64,000 bases of DNA from an uncultured Lachnospiraceae bacterium (GCA_944376125.1 CALWBQ010000008.1:81067-145066); one strand, 5' to 3'. Positions 27,283-37,988 are shown, numbered from the stretch's first letter. The notes: generated from the letters alone by a model not told the origin. A program made the numbers and translations.

Positions 27283-27813
27283 TTACAGGCGCTCCCCACT
27301 CTTCTTGAATTGTTCCTCAATCATTGCCCGCAGGGCATCCACCGTCTCGCCAGGCGTCTGCCCCGTCTCATCTACAGTAATGTCTGCGTATTTCTCATAA
27401 TAGGGAACTCTTTCATCATACAGATCTCTCAGCGTCATTCCATCCCGGAGCGCTACGCCCCGGTCTACAACATTGCCGATGCGGCGTTCTACTTCCTCAA
27501 AGCCCAGTTTCAGATAGACGATCTGACTGATCTCCTTGTAATGTTCCATTGCTTCTTTCCCGTAGATCACGCTGCCGCCGGGGGCAATCACGGAACGGCT
27601 GACATCGACTCCGGCATTGATCCGGTTTTCCACTTCCAGGAAACCGTCCAGGCCTTCCTCCGCAATAATCTCCTTCAGCAGCCGTCCTTCTTTCTCCTGG
27701 ATCACAATATCCACATCCACAAAAGAATATCCCAAACGCTTTGCCAGCAGAACGCCGATGGTGCTTTTTCCTGATGAGGGCATTCCGATCAGGGTAATGT
27801 TCGTCTTCTCCAT
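27283..27813 (-). CDS. aroK: Shikimate kinase
   Basis: Phosphorylates shikimate in the chorismate pathway, which supplies the tryptophan operon found nearby. 176 aa. P-loop GMPSSGKST (residues 10-18), DVDIVIQ as the Mg/shikimate motif, FLEVENR in place of the usual FR-x-E region, and APGGSV for the Walker B-like glycine loop. The lid near VDRGVALRDGMTL lacks some usual Arg residues, so the exact substrate is slightly uncertain. Lies eight bases after the flavin reductase gene and is probably cotranscribed with it. Confidence 0.85.
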   Translation of the reverse strand: MEKTNITLIGMPSSGKSTIGVLLAKRLGYSFVDVDIVIQEKEGRLLKEIIAEEGLDGFLEVENRINAGVDVSRSVIAPGGSVIYGKEAMEHYKEISQIVYLKLGFEEVERRIGNVVDRGVALRDGMTLRDLYDERVPYYEKYADITVDETGQTPGETVDALRAMIEEQFKKSGERL

Positions 27814-27820
27814 AGCTGTT

Positions 27821-28420
27821 CTACTTTCTCCTCCTCACTGCCGGCTTCTTTCCCGCAGATTTCTTTCTGACAGAAAATCCAAATGTGCCGATCCTCTTTC
27901 CCAGCTCCAGGTATTCACCGTGTGCATAGGCCATAAGGCCGGAAGCCGTCAGGTCAAATCTTCCGTTTTTGTCCATATACGCCTCATCTACATGGACGGC
28001 CAGAACTTTTCCTATAAACATTGTATGGCTTCCCAGATCAATCTGGCCAGTGATCTGGCACTCAATATTTACCGGGCACTCACGGATAAGGGGCGCCTTC
28101 ACAAAGTCTGCCGGCTCAGGCGTCAGCCCTGCCGCTTTCCATTTATCTTCATTTCTTCCAGAGCGAACGCCGCAGTAGTCGGTTGCCCTTGCCAGCTTTT
28201 TGGTCGTCAGATTGATCACAAAACACCCTGTCTCCTCCACCATATGGTAAGAAAAACGCTCTGGGCGAATCGATACGTATGCCATAGGCGGATCTGAACA
28301 GATATTGCCTGTCCAAGCCGCTGTAATGATGTTCGTATTTCCTTCTGCATCCGCCACGCTCACCATGGCCGCAGGAGCCGGATATACCATAGTCCCCGGT
28401 TTCCATACCTGTTTTGCCAT
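27821..28420 (-). CDS. Flavin reductase family protein
   Basis: FMN-binding split-barrel protein of 199 aa. The N-terminal half has SVADAEGNTNIITAAWTG and the DPPMAYVSIRPERFSYH region typical of flavin reductase-like/FlaRed proteins; CFVINLTTKK and SHTMFIGKVLAV follow. The C-terminal end is very basic. The physiological partner (oxygenase or other reductase role) is unknown. It lies upstream of aroK with an eight-base gap. Confidence 0.88.
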   Translation of the reverse strand: MAKQVWKPGTMVYPAPAAMVSVADAEGNTNIITAAWTGNICSDPPMAYVSIRPERFSYHMVEETGCFVINLTTKKLARATDYCGVRSGRNEDKWKAAGLTPEPADFVKAPLIRECPVNIECQITGQIDLGSHTMFIGKVLAVHVDEAYMDKNGRFDLTASGLMAYAHGEYLELGKRIGTFGFSVRKKSAGKKPAVRRRK

Positions 28421-28450
28421 TTCTTGTTTCCTCTTTCTAATGTTCTTTCC

Positions 28451-30115
28451 CTATTCCTGTTCTGCCAGAACGAGAGCTGGCACAAGCTGCTTCTTTCTGG
28501 AAACCACCCCTTCCAGAGTGACATAATTCTGCTTTCCATTTTCTAAATTTTCTAAATGAAAAGCTCTGGCTACTAGCTGGCCTGCTCCCTGGCCTTCATA
28601 AATTAAATCTGTAGATTCTGTTATGATATTCGTCAGCATGAAGAACATCATATCTGTATTTTTGTCCTGCCTTGCCTGTTTGATGTATTCTTCCATGCGG
28701 TCCCGCAGCTCTGCCAGTTCTTCCTCATTGAGAGAGCTGACCTGCCCGACGCCGAAGACCTTCTTGCCTGCCGTAAAGATTTTAAAATCTTGATAAAAGA
28801 TTTCAACATCGCTCTTTCCTTTTAAGTTGCTGGCGGCCGCAAACATATTTCCAGCATACTTTTCAATCTCAATTCCGGCTATATCCGCCAGCTTCATAGC
28901 CGCAGACCGATCCACTGCCGTGCAGGTCGGAGAACGGAACAAAAGAGTGTCGGAAATAATCGCACTGCACAAAAGTCCCGCAATAGTCGGTTCGATCTCA
29001 ATTCCTGCCTCCTGATACATCTGATAGACAATCGTAGCTGTACAGCCCAATGGCTGGTTGCGGAAAAATACCGGCGAAATCGTCTCCACAGTCCCCAGCC
29101 TGTGATGATCGATAATTTCTCTGATGTCAGCAGAGCTAATCCCCTCCACCGCCTGGCTTCTCTCATTATGATCTACCAAAATTACCTGTTTGCCCCTGGC
29201 ACCCAAAAGATTTCTGCGGGAGATCATCCCTTTATAGAGGCCATTTTTATCTAAAATCGGGAAATCCCTATGACGCTTGCTGGCCATCACATCCCGAATC
29301 TCGTCAATATAGTCGTCTTCCTCAAACGTGATCAGTTTCTCTGTCTTCATAAAGTAGCTGACCGGCATACTCTGGTTAATCAGGCGGGCGGTAGTGTAGG
29401 TATCGTAAGCCGTTGTGATAACCGTGCATCCGTGCTGTTCCGCCAGTTTCCGGATCGTCAGAGAGGCCCCTGCCCCCTCACAGACAATAATGCAGTCTGC
29501 CTCCATCTCAATGGCGCAGAGCTGAGATTCGTATCGGTTTCCAAGAATCACCAGATCATGGGGTTCAATATAAAATTCCATCATATCTGGATTTGCTGCC
29601 GCAACCAGCACTTTTCCCTGGTTAAAGTATGCCTCGGGATCCCCCACTACCAGATCTCCCTCCAGAGTATCCAGAATGTTGGAGTACTGGGTATTGGCCT
29701 TTGACAGAATACTGCTGTCATAGATGTTCATGTAGGATTTCGTAATATCTCCCACAGTAATCAAGCCCTCCAGGGCGCCGTTTTCCGTTACAATCGGCAG
29801 CGTGACCACGTTACCCGCCTGCATAAGGTTCCATGCCTTTTTCAGAGAAATATTCCGGTCCACACCTGCGATAGTTCGGATTTCGATATCTTTTACCTGA
29901 GTCCGTACATCCGTGATCAATGTTGGCTCTTCCGCCTTAAAATAGTCCAGCACGTACCTGGTCTCTGCGTTGATATTGCCTGCCCGTGCCGGCTTATGGT
30001 AGGTTCCTGTCGCCTTTGTCTTCAAATTTGCGTAGCAGATTGCGGAACAGATGGAATCCGTGTCCGGATTTCGATGTCCGATCACAATCGGCACCCTCTG
30101 GTTGAGTTCTGCCAT
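28451..30115 (-). CDS. ppaC: Manganese-dependent inorganic pyrophosphatase with regulatory CBS insert
   Basis: Family II pyrophosphatase of 554 aa. The N-terminal DHH-type motif GHRNPDTDSICSAICYA holds metal ligands, and IIDHHRLG forms the DHH motif. Between them lie two CBS domains (about residues 70-130 and 240-300) and a DRTGG-like middle domain, the arrangement of clostridial CBS-PPases in which adenine nucleotides regulate activity. A longer frame opens at 30154, but the ATG at 30115 has AGGAGGAG and starts exactly before the family's first strand. The upstream 200 bases show no further gene. Confidence 0.93.
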   Translation of the reverse strand: MAELNQRVPIVIGHRNPDTDSICSAICYANLKTKATGTYHKPARAGNINAETRYVLDYFKAEEPTLITDVRTQVKDIEIRTIAGVDRNISLKKAWNLMQAGNVVTLPIVTENGALEGLITVGDITKSYMNIYDSSILSKANTQYSNILDTLEGDLVVGDPEAYFNQGKVLVAAANPDMMEFYIEPHDLVILGNRYESQLCAIEMEADCIIVCEGAGASLTIRKLAEQHGCTVITTAYDTYTTARLINQSMPVSYFMKTEKLITFEEDDYIDEIRDVMASKRHRDFPILDKNGLYKGMISRRNLLGARGKQVILVDHNERSQAVEGISSADIREIIDHHRLGTVETISPVFFRNQPLGCTATIVYQMYQEAGIEIEPTIAGLLCSAIISDTLLFRSPTCTAVDRSAAMKLADIAGIEIEKYAGNMFAAASNLKGKSDVEIFYQDFKIFTAGKKVFGVGQVSSLNEEELAELRDRMEEYIKQARQDKNTDMMFFMLTNIITESTDLIYEGQGAGQLVARAFHLENLENGKQNYVTLEGVVSRKKQLVPALVLAEQE

Positions 30116-30269
30116 CCTATTTCTCCTCCTTTCACAGTTCCCCAAGTGTAACAATCTATTTACATAGTGTTCACAGTCTGTTCATATTTTACTTTTATAC
30201 TAAATGCATATAAATCAATAAGATATTTATCATTTTATCGTTATTTTGCACATAGATTTTTCATAATTG

Positions 30270-30292
30270 CCCCGGTTGTTTACTCGCCGGGG
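30270..30292 (-). terminator. Hairpin after the nucleotidyltransferase gene
   Basis: Arms CCCCGG (30270-30275) and CCGGGG (30287-30292). Short, no strong T tract. Confidence 0.45.
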
Positions 30293-30312
30293 TCTCCTCA
30301 TGTTCAGGCACT

Positions 30313-31233
30313 TCAGGAAAACAATTTTTCCTTATAAACTCCCTCTTCCACCAATTTCCGAATAGCATCCACCACAGCCTGCCGGTCTTCCTTGTAAGTT
30401 ACACCAAACCACTTATCCGGTGTGTTCAAAATTTTCACCGTTGCCTCCCCGGATTTTACCAGTTTATCAATGATCTGAGGCAGCAAATACTCTTTCTTCA
30501 AATCCCCATCAGGTATTGAATCCAGGAATTGCGGGAATCCCTTTTCCAGCTCATCTACAAAAGCTGCCGGCAGTCCCCACATATTCATCGATACCGGACG
30601 TTTGGGATCTAAAGCAACTTTTTTCCCGCTTTCATCCTTTCCGTACAGACCTTCTTCGGTCATCTGGATATCGTAGGTCTCATTTACTTCCTTCAACGTG
30701 CCGTCATTGTTAGCAGTGCAGACTCCCCGGGTCACCGCTCCGTTCTCGCTGAGAGTATTTGCCAAAACGAATCCGCTCATACACATATCGTAAGGTTTTC
30801 CTTCTGCTCTCATCTCTTCCGTCATATACCGGTACATCTGCCGGAAACATTCTTTTCCATAATAGTCATCTGCATTGATCACGGCAAACGGTCCGTCCAC
30901 CAGTCCTTTGATGCTGAGAACTGCCTGGCCTGTCCCCCAGGGCTTGGTCCTCCCCGCCGGGACAGAATACCCTTCAGGCAGATCATTCAGCTCCTGGTAG
31001 GCGTAAGCCACCTCTGTCAGCTTTTCAATCCGGTTTCCAATGATTTCTTTAAAATCCGCTTCCAGATCCCGCCGAATGATAAAAATAATCCTGTCAAAGC
31101 CCGCTTCCAGAGCATCATGGATCGAGTAATCCATAATAATCTCTCCCCCAGGGCCTACCGGCGCCAGCTGCTTGATCCCGCCGCCAAAGCGGCTTCCGAT
31201 CCCCGCCGCCATGATCACCAGCGTTGTCTTCAT
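30313..31233 (-). CDS. NTP-transferase family nucleotidyltransferase
   Basis: Sugar-phosphate nucleotidyltransferase-like protein of 306 aa. N-terminal nucleotide loop MAAGIGSRFGGGIKQLAPVG with the signature G-x-G-x-R-x(n)-K, then NADDYYGKECF as the metal-binding Asp motif. The rest has GFVLANTLSENGAVTRGVC and NMWGLPAAFVDELEKGFPQFL. Substrate unknown. The start at 31233 has AAGGAGGAC upstream and is preferred over an upstream ATG at 31254. Its leader holds the 39-bp repeat pair. Confidence 0.85.
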   Translation of the reverse strand: MKTTLVIMAAGIGSRFGGGIKQLAPVGPGGEIIMDYSIHDALEAGFDRIIFIIRRDLEADFKEIIGNRIEKLTEVAYAYQELNDLPEGYSVPAGRTKPWGTGQAVLSIKGLVDGPFAVINADDYYGKECFRQMYRYMTEEMRAEGKPYDMCMSGFVLANTLSENGAVTRGVCTANNDGTLKEVNETYDIQMTEEGLYGKDESGKKVALDPKRPVSMNMWGLPAAFVDELEKGFPQFLDSIPDGDLKKEYLLPQIIDKLVKSGEATVKILNTPDKWFGVTYKEDRQAVVDAIRKLVEEGVYKEKLFS

Positions 31234-31271
31234 AGATTTGTCCTCCTTGAACATCCGTTGTAGTACCTCCC

Positions 31272-31403
31272 AAGCTCGAGAAATACCTCGCTAAGTGCTC
31301 ATAGTACACCGTGGCCACTAGGCTCGTGAAACACCTCCCCAAGGGGCCAGGTATGACTCGCACTAAGCTCGAGAGATACCTCGCTAAGTGCTCATAGTAT
31401 ACC
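31272..31403. repeat. 39-bp direct repeat pair in the nucleotidyltransferase leader
   Basis: Two copies, 31272-31310 and 31365-31403, start AAGCTCGAGA and end CTCATAGTA-ACC; they differ at two positions. A degenerate copy lies near 31320-31342. Each copy is self-complementary enough to form a hairpin. Read on the minus strand, each copy encodes VYYEHLARY in one frame. The outer copy carries the likely extended -10 TGGTATACT (31396-31404). Confidence 0.85.
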
Positions 31404-31432
31404 ATACTTCGGGGGAATTGACCAGATTTAAC

Positions 31433-32206
31433 TTACCCGTTTGCTGCCGCTTTCATTCGCCTGACGTATTCTTTCACGGCTGGAATACAGTCCTTTCCGT
31501 ACTGGCCGCACAGCTTGACGATGGCGGATCCCACGATCACGCCGTCGGCCTGCCTTGCCATAGAATGGGCCTGCTCTTCGGTGGAGATGCCAAAACCGAC
31601 CGCACAGGGAATGTTTGATACTTCCTTAGCCATTTTCACCATCTCCCCCACATCTGTATTGATCTCTGATCTCACCCCAGTCACGCCCAGGGAGGAGACG
31701 CAGTACAAAAAGCCCTCTGCCTCAGAAGCGATCATGCGAATCCGCTCCCTGGAGGTGGGCGCTACCAGGGAAATCAAGGCCAGGCCATATTTTCGGCAAA
31801 CCTGTGCAAATTCTTCTTTCTCTTCAAAAGGCACATCCGGAAGAATCAGGCCATCCATGCCGACTCTGGCAGCCTTCTTGATAAACCGCTCTGTCCCGTA
31901 GGAGAAGACCACGTTTGCATACGTCATAAAGACCATAGGCACTGTGGTGCGGGTGCGGATTCTCTCCGCCATCTGGAAAATTTTGTCTGCAGTAACCCCT
32001 CCGGCCAGTGCCCTGATATTGGCGTCCATAATAACCGGCCCCTCCGCCGTGGGGTCGGAAAAGGGAATTCCCAGCTCGATCAGATCAGCCCCCGCCTCCT
32101 CCATGGCGTATACCAACTGCTCTGTAATCTCCAGAGACGGATCGCCGCATGTGATAAATGGTATAAATGCTTTGCCTTTCTCAAAGGCGCTCTCAATCCT
32201 ATTCAT
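31433..32206 (-). CDS. trpA: Tryptophan synthase alpha chain
   Basis: Cleaves indole-3-glycerol phosphate to indole and glyceraldehyde-3-phosphate, passing indole to TrpB. 257 aa TIM barrel. Catalytic Glu is in [16 protein letters not shown] and the Asp in the D-G-L-I-L-P-D loop. [11 protein letters not shown] and [10 protein letters not shown] form the phosphate site. The ATG at 32206 has AGGGGAGG upstream and overlaps trpB by eight bases. Last gene of the operon. Confidence 0.96.
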   Translation of the reverse strand: MNRIESAFEKGKAFIPFITCGDPSLEITEQLVYAMEEAGADLIELGIPFSDPTAEGPVIMDANIRALAGGVTADKIFQMAERIRTRTTVPMVFMTYANVVFSYGTERFIKKAARVGMDGLILPDVPFEEKEEFAQVCRKYGLALISLVAPTSRERIRMIASEAEGFLYCVSSLGVTGVRSEINTDVGEMVKMAKEVSNIPCAVGFGISTEEQAHSMARQADGVIVGSAIVKLCGQYGKDCIPAVKEYVRRMKAAANG

Positions 32207-33383
32207 AAATATCCTCCCCTCTGTACCGGGCGATGGCTGCGCAGTCTTTATCGCCTCTGCCTGATATGTTGATAACCATAATCTGATCCTTTCCCATCTC
32301 GGGAGCCAGTTTTCTGGCGTAAGCCACAGCGTGAGCACTCTCGATTGCCGGGATGATCCCTTCCATTCTGGCAAGATATTCAAAGGCATCAACCGCCTCA
32401 TCGTCGGTCACCGCCACGTACTCAGCTCTCCCAGTATCATGCAGCCATGCGTGCTCCGGCCCAATGCCAGGATAATCCAGTCCCGCCGAGATGGAATAAA
32501 CCGGAGCGATCTGGCCGTATTCGTCCTGGCAAAAATAGGATTTCATTCCATGGAAGATTCCCAGCTTTCCAGTGGCAATGGTAGCCGCCGTCTCCGCTGT
32601 GCTGATCCCTCTTCCGGCAGCCTCGCAGCCAACCAGACGCACCTGCTTATCTTCGATAAAATGGTAAAAGGCACCTATCGCGTTGGAACCTCCCCCCACG
32701 CAGGCCAGCACCGCATCCGGCAGACGTCCTTCTTTTTCCATAAGCTGTTCTTTTATTTCTTTGGAGATGACCGCCTGAAAGTCCCGGACGATGGTGGGAA
32801 ATGGATGGGGCCCCATGACAGAGCCGAGAATATAATGGGTGTCATCGATCCGTTTTGTCCATTCTCTCATCGTCTCCGAAACAGCGTCCTTCAAGGTTCC
32901 GGTCCCTGTAGAAACTGGGTGGACATTCGCGCCTAAAAGCCGCATCCGGTAAACATTTAAAGCCTGCCGCTTTGTATCTTCCTCCCCCATAAAAACGTCA
33001 CACTCCAGCCCCATCAGGGCGGCCGCTGTCGCCGTGGCCACACCGTGCTGTCCGGCCCCGGTCTCCGCGATCACCCTGGTCTTCCCCATCTTTTTGGCCA
33101 GCAGTGCCTGTCCCAGCACATTATTGATCTTGTGGGCCCCGGTATGGTTTAAGTCTTCCCTTTTCAGATAGATCTTCGCTCCCCCCAGATCCTCCGTCAT
33201 GCGCCCTGCATAATACAGCCGCGAGGGGCGGCCCGCATAATCGTTCAGCAGCCCCTGCAGCTCCCGGTTAAATTCCGGATCGTTCTTATAATAATCATAT
33301 GCCTTTTCCAGCTCCAGCACCGCGTTCATCAGCGTCTCTGGTATATACTGGCCTCCGTGTACTCCAAATCTTCCTTCTTTCAT
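32199..33383 (-). CDS. trpB: Tryptophan synthase beta chain
   Basis: PLP enzyme joining indole and serine. 394 aa. The PLP lysine is in [10 protein letters not shown], with GGGSNAIG as phosphate cup and [15 protein letters not shown]. Start chosen at 33383 because its ATGA overlaps the trpF stop, the same coupling used by other genes here; a second ATG at 33395 lies directly on the AGGAG and is less likely. Length is typical. Confidence 0.96.
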   Translation of the reverse strand: MKEGRFGVHGGQYIPETLMNAVLELEKAYDYYKNDPEFNRELQGLLNDYAGRPSRLYYAGRMTEDLGGAKIYLKREDLNHTGAHKINNVLGQALLAKKMGKTRVIAETGAGQHGVATATAAALMGLECDVFMGEEDTKRQALNVYRMRLLGANVHPVSTGTGTLKDAVSETMREWTKRIDDTHYILGSVMGPHPFPTIVRDFQAVISKEIKEQLMEKEGRLPDAVLACVGGGSNAIGAFYHFIEDKQVRLVGCEAAGRGISTAETAATIATGKLGIFHGMKSYFCQDEYGQIAPVYSISAGLDYPGIGPEHAWLHDTGRAEYVAVTDDEAVDAFEYLARMEGIIPAIESAHAVAYARKLAPEMGKDQIMVINISGRGDKDCAAIARYRGEDIYE

Positions 33384-34069
33384 CTCTGATTCCATCTCCT
33401 GACTGCGGCTGCCGCCGCAAGAATTTTGTCTCTGTCCTTCTTTCCTTCTGTCTCCACGCCGCTGCTGATGTCCAGCCCCCATGGCCTGAGTGCCTCCATA
33501 GCTTCCTGCAGATTGTCCGGTCCCAGTCCTCCGGCCAAAATGTAGGGGCGCTCTCCGATACCCGCCCCTTTCAGCAGGCTCCAGTCAAACGCGCGGCCGG
33601 TTCCCCCTGCCCCGTTGTCCAGCAGAATCATATCCGCCCCGGATCCGGCGGCAGACGCCAGGTCTTCCTGGCTGCGGATGGAGAAGGCTTTTATGAGGAC
33701 AGGCCACGATCGATTCTTGAGCGGAACCCCTTCTCTCTCAAGAATATTCCGCAGAGCGGCGATATAAGTCTCGTCCTCACAGCCGTGGAGCTGAACCGCA
33801 TCCACAATTCCTTCTATCAAAAGCTCTGCGGCCTTCTGCGGGTCGCTGTCTGCCAGAACCCCCACGGCTACAATCCCCGGCCGCAGCCGCCTTTTCAGCT
33901 CCCGTGCCGTCTCCTGGCTAATGCTTCTCCTGCTTTTCGGAATATCTATAATAAACCCGCAGAAGTCCGGGGCAGCTTCGTTAACGTAATCCACATCCTC
34001 CGGGCGGCGCAGGCCGCAGATCTTCAGCCGAACCGGCTGCTTTGATACTCTCTGTCCAGGTTTTTCCAT
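33380..34069 (-). CDS. trpF: Phosphoribosylanthranilate isomerase
   Basis: Amadori isomerase of the tryptophan pathway, 229 aa. The catalytic Cys is in [21 protein letters not shown] carries the second motif and [13 protein letters not shown] with [10 protein letters not shown] forms the C-terminal phosphate site. The only ATG consistent with the frame, 34069, overlaps the end of trpC by 46 bases, longer than the other overlaps in this operon. About 12 N-terminal residues precede the conserved start. Confidence 0.94.
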   Translation of the reverse strand: MEKPGQRVSKQPVRLKICGLRRPEDVDYVNEAAPDFCGFIIDIPKSRRSISQETARELKRRLRPGIVAVGVLADSDPQKAAELLIEGIVDAVQLHGCEDETYIAALRNILEREGVPLKNRSWPVLIKAFSIRSQEDLASAAGSGADMILLDNGAGGTGRAFDWSLLKGAGIGERPYILAGGLGPDNLQEAMEALRPWGLDISSGVETEGKKDRDKILAAAAAVRRWNQR

Positions 34070-34833
34070 CTCTCCAACAGCCCTTTCTTATCTGGTTCCT
34101 TCATCAGACGCTCCCCGATGAGAACTCCGTCTGCCCTGCATTTAAGCAGCTTTTTAATATCGTCCTCGTTATGGATCCCGCTCTCGGAGACAAACACCCG
34201 GTGAGCGGGGATCATATCCCTCAGTTTTAATCCAGCCTCCAGATCCACCTGAAACGTTTTCAGATCCCGGTTGTTGACACCGATGACAGGTGCCCCTGAC
34301 CTTACGGCTCTCTCCACCTCCCTGGCTGTGTGGGTCTCCACCAAAGCATCCATACCCAGCTCTTCTGCAAGCTGGCTATAAGCAGCAAGCTGCTCATCGT
34401 CCAGGATCGCGCAGATCAGCAGGATCGCTGCAGCTCCCATAGCTTTTGCCTGGTAGACCATATACTCGTCCACAGTAAAATCCTTCCTCAGCACAGGAAT
34501 TTTCACTATCTTTGCTATTTCCTCCGCAAACTTATCTTTCCCCTGAAAATAAAAAGGTTCTGTCAGGCAGGAAATCGCGCTTGCCCCGGCCATTTCGTAC
34601 TCTCTGGCAATATCCAGATAAGGAAATTCCCGGGCGATGACTCCCTTGGACGGTGAGGCTTTCTTTACCTCACAGATGAACGACAAGCCCGGGCCTTTCA
34701 ATGCGTCCCGAAAAGCATGGAGTCTGCCTTCCCTTTCCTCCGCCTGCCGCCGCAGTTCCCTCAGTGGAAGGCGTCCCTTTTCCGCCTGGATCCGTTCCCT
34801 GGTTTTTTCTGCGATTTCTTCCAAAATATTCAT
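34024..34833 (-). CDS. trpC: Indole-3-glycerol phosphate synthase
   Basis: Closes the indole ring. 269 aa TIM barrel. [13 protein letters not shown] carries the catalytic Lys, and [37 protein letters not shown] and [11 protein letters not shown] are family hallmarks. A longer frame exists but ATG 34833 has GGGAGAG upstream and overlaps trpD by four bases. Not fused to trpF, unlike in enterobacteria. Confidence 0.96.
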   Translation of the reverse strand: MNILEEIAEKTRERIQAEKGRLPLRELRRQAEEREGRLHAFRDALKGPGLSFICEVKKASPSKGVIAREFPYLDIAREYEMAGASAISCLTEPFYFQGKDKFAEEIAKIVKIPVLRKDFTVDEYMVYQAKAMGAAAILLICAILDDEQLAAYSQLAEELGMDALVETHTAREVERAVRSGAPVIGVNNRDLKTFQVDLEAGLKLRDMIPAHRVFVSESGIHNEDDIKKLLKCRADGVLIGERLMKEPDKKGLLERWKNLDREYQSSRFG

Positions 34834-35840
34834 TGTCTGCTCTCCCTGATAAATGCCTCTAATTTTTCCATTGCCTTCCCGCTGTCGATGAGGTCCTCGG
34901 CCATCCTGACGCCTTCTTCCATGGTCTCGGCTTTTCCTGTTATGTAGAGGGCTGCTCCGGCATTCAGACACACTGCATCGCGTTTTGGTCCTCGCTCAGT
35001 CCCAGCCAGGATAGCCCGGGTGATCTCCGCGTTTTCCTCCGGTGTTCCTCCCTTCAATTCCTCTTTGCTGCACCGAGTATAGCCGAACTGCTCTGGCGTC
35101 ACCGTGTAGGACTGGAACCATCCATCTCTAATCTCACACACTGAGGTGGGAGCGCTCATGGAGATCTCATCCAGCTTGTCCTGCCCAAAAACTACCATCC
35201 CCCGTCTTACACCCAGATTTGCCATGACCTGGGCCAGAGGCTCTACCAGAGATTCATCAAAGACTCCCATCAGCTCCATGTTGGCTCCGGCGGGATTGGA
35301 GAGGGGCCCTAAAATATTAAACACAGTTCGGATCCCCAATTCCTTCCTGATGGGCGCCACATACTTCATCGCAATATGGTAATTCTGCGCAAAGAGAAAG
35401 CAGATCTGGATGGATTTCAGAAGCTGGCTGCTCTTCTCCGGCGGAACGGTGATATTGACTCCCAGGGCCTCCAGCACATCCGCCGCCCCGCTTTTGGAAG
35501 AAGCCGCCCGGTTTCCATGTTTGGCCACCGGTACACCAGCCGCTGCGATCACCAGGGCTGAAGTGGTAGAAATGTTAAAGGAATTGGCCCCATCTCCACC
35601 GGTTCCCACAATCTCCAACACGTCCATGTCATGGAGAAGTTTGATACAGTGGGCCCTCATCCCGGCTGCTGACGCCGTGATCTCATCAATGGTCTCTCCT
35701 TTCAGGGACAGGGCTGTCAGATATGCCGCCATCTGCACCGGAGTGGCCTCCCCTCCCATGATCTCATTCATCACTGCCTCCGCCTCACTGTAAGTCAAAT
35801 CTTCTTTTCTGGAAAGTTTTAAAATCGCTTCTTTAATCAT
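34830..35840 (-). CDS. trpD: Anthranilate phosphoribosyltransferase
   Basis: Joins anthranilate and PRPP. 336 aa. [17 protein letters not shown] is the PRPP-binding loop, [21 protein letters not shown] the second substrate loop, and LGPLSNPA is also typical. Overlaps trpG by eight bases and trpC by four. Not fused to trpG. Confidence 0.96.
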   Translation of the reverse strand: MIKEAILKLSRKEDLTYSEAEAVMNEIMGGEATPVQMAAYLTALSLKGETIDEITASAAGMRAHCIKLLHDMDVLEIVGTGGDGANSFNISTTSALVIAAAGVPVAKHGNRAASSKSGAADVLEALGVNITVPPEKSSQLLKSIQICFLFAQNYHIAMKYVAPIRKELGIRTVFNILGPLSNPAGANMELMGVFDESLVEPLAQVMANLGVRRGMVVFGQDKLDEISMSAPTSVCEIRDGWFQSYTVTPEQFGYTRCSKEELKGGTPEENAEITRAILAGTERGPKRDAVCLNAGAALYITGKAETMEEGVRMAEDLIDSGKAMEKLEAFIRESRQ

Positions 35841-36414
35841 AATCTCTCGCTGCCTCCATAAAATTTTCGATTATTTTTAATCCATCAGGCGTCATCACCG
35901 ATTCCGGGTGAAACTGAACGCCGAAAACTGGGTAATCTCTGTGTTCCACTGCCATGATCTCTCCGTCCCGGTCCCTGGCCGTCACTGCCAGGCAGTCTGG
36001 CAGGGATGCTTCCTCCGCCGCCAGGGAATGGTATCTCGCCGCTGCCATTGGCTGCCGAATTCCCTTAAAAAGCCTGCTGCCTTTTTCAATCATTAGAGGT
36101 GACGCTTTTCCGTGCATCAGTTTTTTCGCATACGTCACTTTGCCTCCAAACGCCTCGCAGATAGCCTGGTGCCCCAGGCATACGCCCAGAATTGGGACTT
36201 TTCCCGCCGCCTCCCGGACCAGAGGTACGCAGATCCCAGCATTTTCCGGGCGGCCTGGGCCGGGGGACAGGATGATGGCCTGCGGCCGCATCTCTATGGC
36301 CTCCTCCACGCTCACCGCATCATTTCGGAGCACCCGGATATCTGGCTCCAGAGCTCCGGTCAGCTGATACAAGTTATAAGAAAAACTATCGTAATTATCA
36401 ATCAGCAGAATCAT
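35833..36414 (-). CDS. trpG: Anthranilate synthase glutamine amidotransferase subunit
   Basis: Supplies ammonia from glutamine to TrpE. 193 aa. Class I amidotransferase triad: Cys in [15 protein letters not shown], His and Glu in [13 protein letters not shown]. The N-terminus [15 protein letters not shown] is diagnostic. Start chosen at 36414 (ATGA overlap with trpE stop); the frame extends further upstream without support. Confidence 0.96.
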   Translation of the reverse strand: MILLIDNYDSFSYNLYQLTGALEPDIRVLRNDAVSVEEAIEMRPQAIILSPGPGRPENAGICVPLVREAAGKVPILGVCLGHQAICEAFGGKVTYAKKLMHGKASPLMIEKGSRLFKGIRQPMAAARYHSLAAEEASLPDCLAVTARDRDGEIMAVEHRDYPVFGVQFHPESVMTPDGLKIIENFMEAARDYD

Positions 36415-37925
36415 TCCAATCCTCCTTCCGCCGTCCGGATCGCATTGACCACAGCCTTTGCTTTGTTCATGCACTCTTCATATTCTTTTCCCGGCACGCT
36501 GTCTGCCACAATCCCGGCGCCGGAACGGACCGTTACTCTGCCGTTCTTTTGGAATGCCAGCCGGATCGCGATGCAAGTGTCCAGGTTTCCAGAAAAGTCC
36601 AGGTAACCGATGGCTCCTCCATAGACTCCTCTAGGTATGCCCTCCAGCTCCTCAATGATCTGGCAGGCCCGCAGCTTAGGGGCTCCCGATAGAGTTCCTG
36701 CGGGCAGAATGGCATCCACCGCGTCCACTGCGTCCCGGTCCTCCCGGATCGTCCCCGTCACAGTAGAGCCAAGATGCATCACATGGGAAAACCTTTGAAC
36801 AGATAAATACGCCTCCACCTTTACAGAGCCGACCCGGCTGATCTTCCCAATATCATTGCGCCCCAGATCTACCAGCATATTGTGCTCCGCCAGCTCCTTC
36901 TCATCTGCCAGCAGCTCTTCTTCCAGGCGTCTGTCATCCTCTTGCGTCTTTCCCCGCGGCCGGGTTCCCGCCAGAGGAAAGGTGTACAGCGTTCTCCCCT
37001 CCAGCTTTACCAGGGTTTCCGGCGAGGCGCCGACCATTTCCAGGTCGTCGCTGGAAAAATAAAACAGATAGGGTGAGGGATTGGTGGTTCTCAGCACCCG
37101 GTAAGTATCAAAAAGGCTCCCCTCCGCCTGGGCTTCTATGGGATTTGATAGAACCACCTGAAAGATATCCCCTTCCCGGATATAGTATTTTGCTTTCTCT
37201 GTCATCTCCATATATGCCTCTTTGGAGAAACGGGGCCTCAGCTCTCCCTTCAGCTTCAGCGGCTGGATCTCTCCAGGTTTTCCCTCCATAAGCAGGCGGG
37301 CCATCCCATCCAGCTTTTCCTCCGCCTCCCGGTATGAGTCCTCCGGCCTGGCGGCATTTACGCCGCAGATCAGCAGTACCTTCTGGCGGTAGTGATCAAA
37401 AGCGATGACCTGATCAAACAACATCAAATCAACGTCCCGAAAGCCGTCTTTCTCCTCTGCCTTCAGCTGCAGTGACGGCTCGCAGCAGGCCAGGTACTGA
37501 TAGGAGAAATAGCCTACCAGACCGCCGGCAAACGGCGGCAGCTCCTTAAATTCAGGGCTTTTGTAATCTCTCAGAATGTTCCGGATAGCTTCCTGAGGTG
37601 TTCCCTCAAACGTTTCTTCCGTAACCGCTTTATTCTCCCCATCCTTTCGAACGTCTTCTCCCCGCCGGATCGTTACCTTTCCGCCAATGCTGGTCAGCTC
37701 CAGGCTGGGCGAATATCCCAGAAAGGAAAAGCGGCCCCATTTCTGATTATCCTCCGCGCTCTCCAGCAGGTAGCAGTGGCGGCTCACATTCTTCAGGATC
37801 CGCATGACCTCCACCGGAGTAAAATGATCCGCAAACAGTTCCCGCCATACCGGAATTCTCCTGTATTCTCCCGATCCTGCGATAGCCTTCACAGTGTCTA
37901 ACGATGGTTGCAGCAATGCCTGCAT
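36411..37925 (-). CDS. trpE: Anthranilate synthase component I
   Basis: Converts chorismate and ammonia to anthranilate. 504 aa. N-terminal feedback region contains LLESAEDNQKWGRFSFLG with the Ser used for tryptophan binding. C-terminal catalytic part: IREGDIFQVVLSNP, DLGRNDIGKISRVGSV, TLSGAPKLRACQII and GGAIGYLDFSGNLD. Start 37925 has AAGGAGGAC upstream. First gene of trpEGDCFBA, controlled by the T-box at 37989-38305. Confidence 0.96.
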   Translation of the reverse strand: MQALLQPSLDTVKAIAGSGEYRRIPVWRELFADHFTPVEVMRILKNVSRHCYLLESAEDNQKWGRFSFLGYSPSLELTSIGGKVTIRRGEDVRKDGENKAVTEETFEGTPQEAIRNILRDYKSPEFKELPPFAGGLVGYFSYQYLACCEPSLQLKAEEKDGFRDVDLMLFDQVIAFDHYRQKVLLICGVNAARPEDSYREAEEKLDGMARLLMEGKPGEIQPLKLKGELRPRFSKEAYMEMTEKAKYYIREGDIFQVVLSNPIEAQAEGSLFDTYRVLRTTNPSPYLFYFSSDDLEMVGASPETLVKLEGRTLYTFPLAGTRPRGKTQEDDRRLEEELLADEKELAEHNMLVDLGRNDIGKISRVGSVKVEAYLSVQRFSHVMHLGSTVTGTIREDRDAVDAVDAILPAGTLSGAPKLRACQIIEELEGIPRGVYGGAIGYLDFSGNLDTCIAIRLAFQKNGRVTVRSGAGIVADSVPGKEYEECMNKAKAVVNAIRTAEGGLE

Positions 37926-37988
37926 ACTGTTGTCCTCCTTTTCACGGAATCTGCTGTCAGGGAGGCGCAGGTGCGTTTCCTTGGAAAC

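Noticed and set aside
31115..31405. 96-aa open frame with VYYEHLARY repeats
   Set aside because: Its repeats follow the DNA repeats and its end lies inside the nucleotidyltransferase gene in another frame; no ribosome site.
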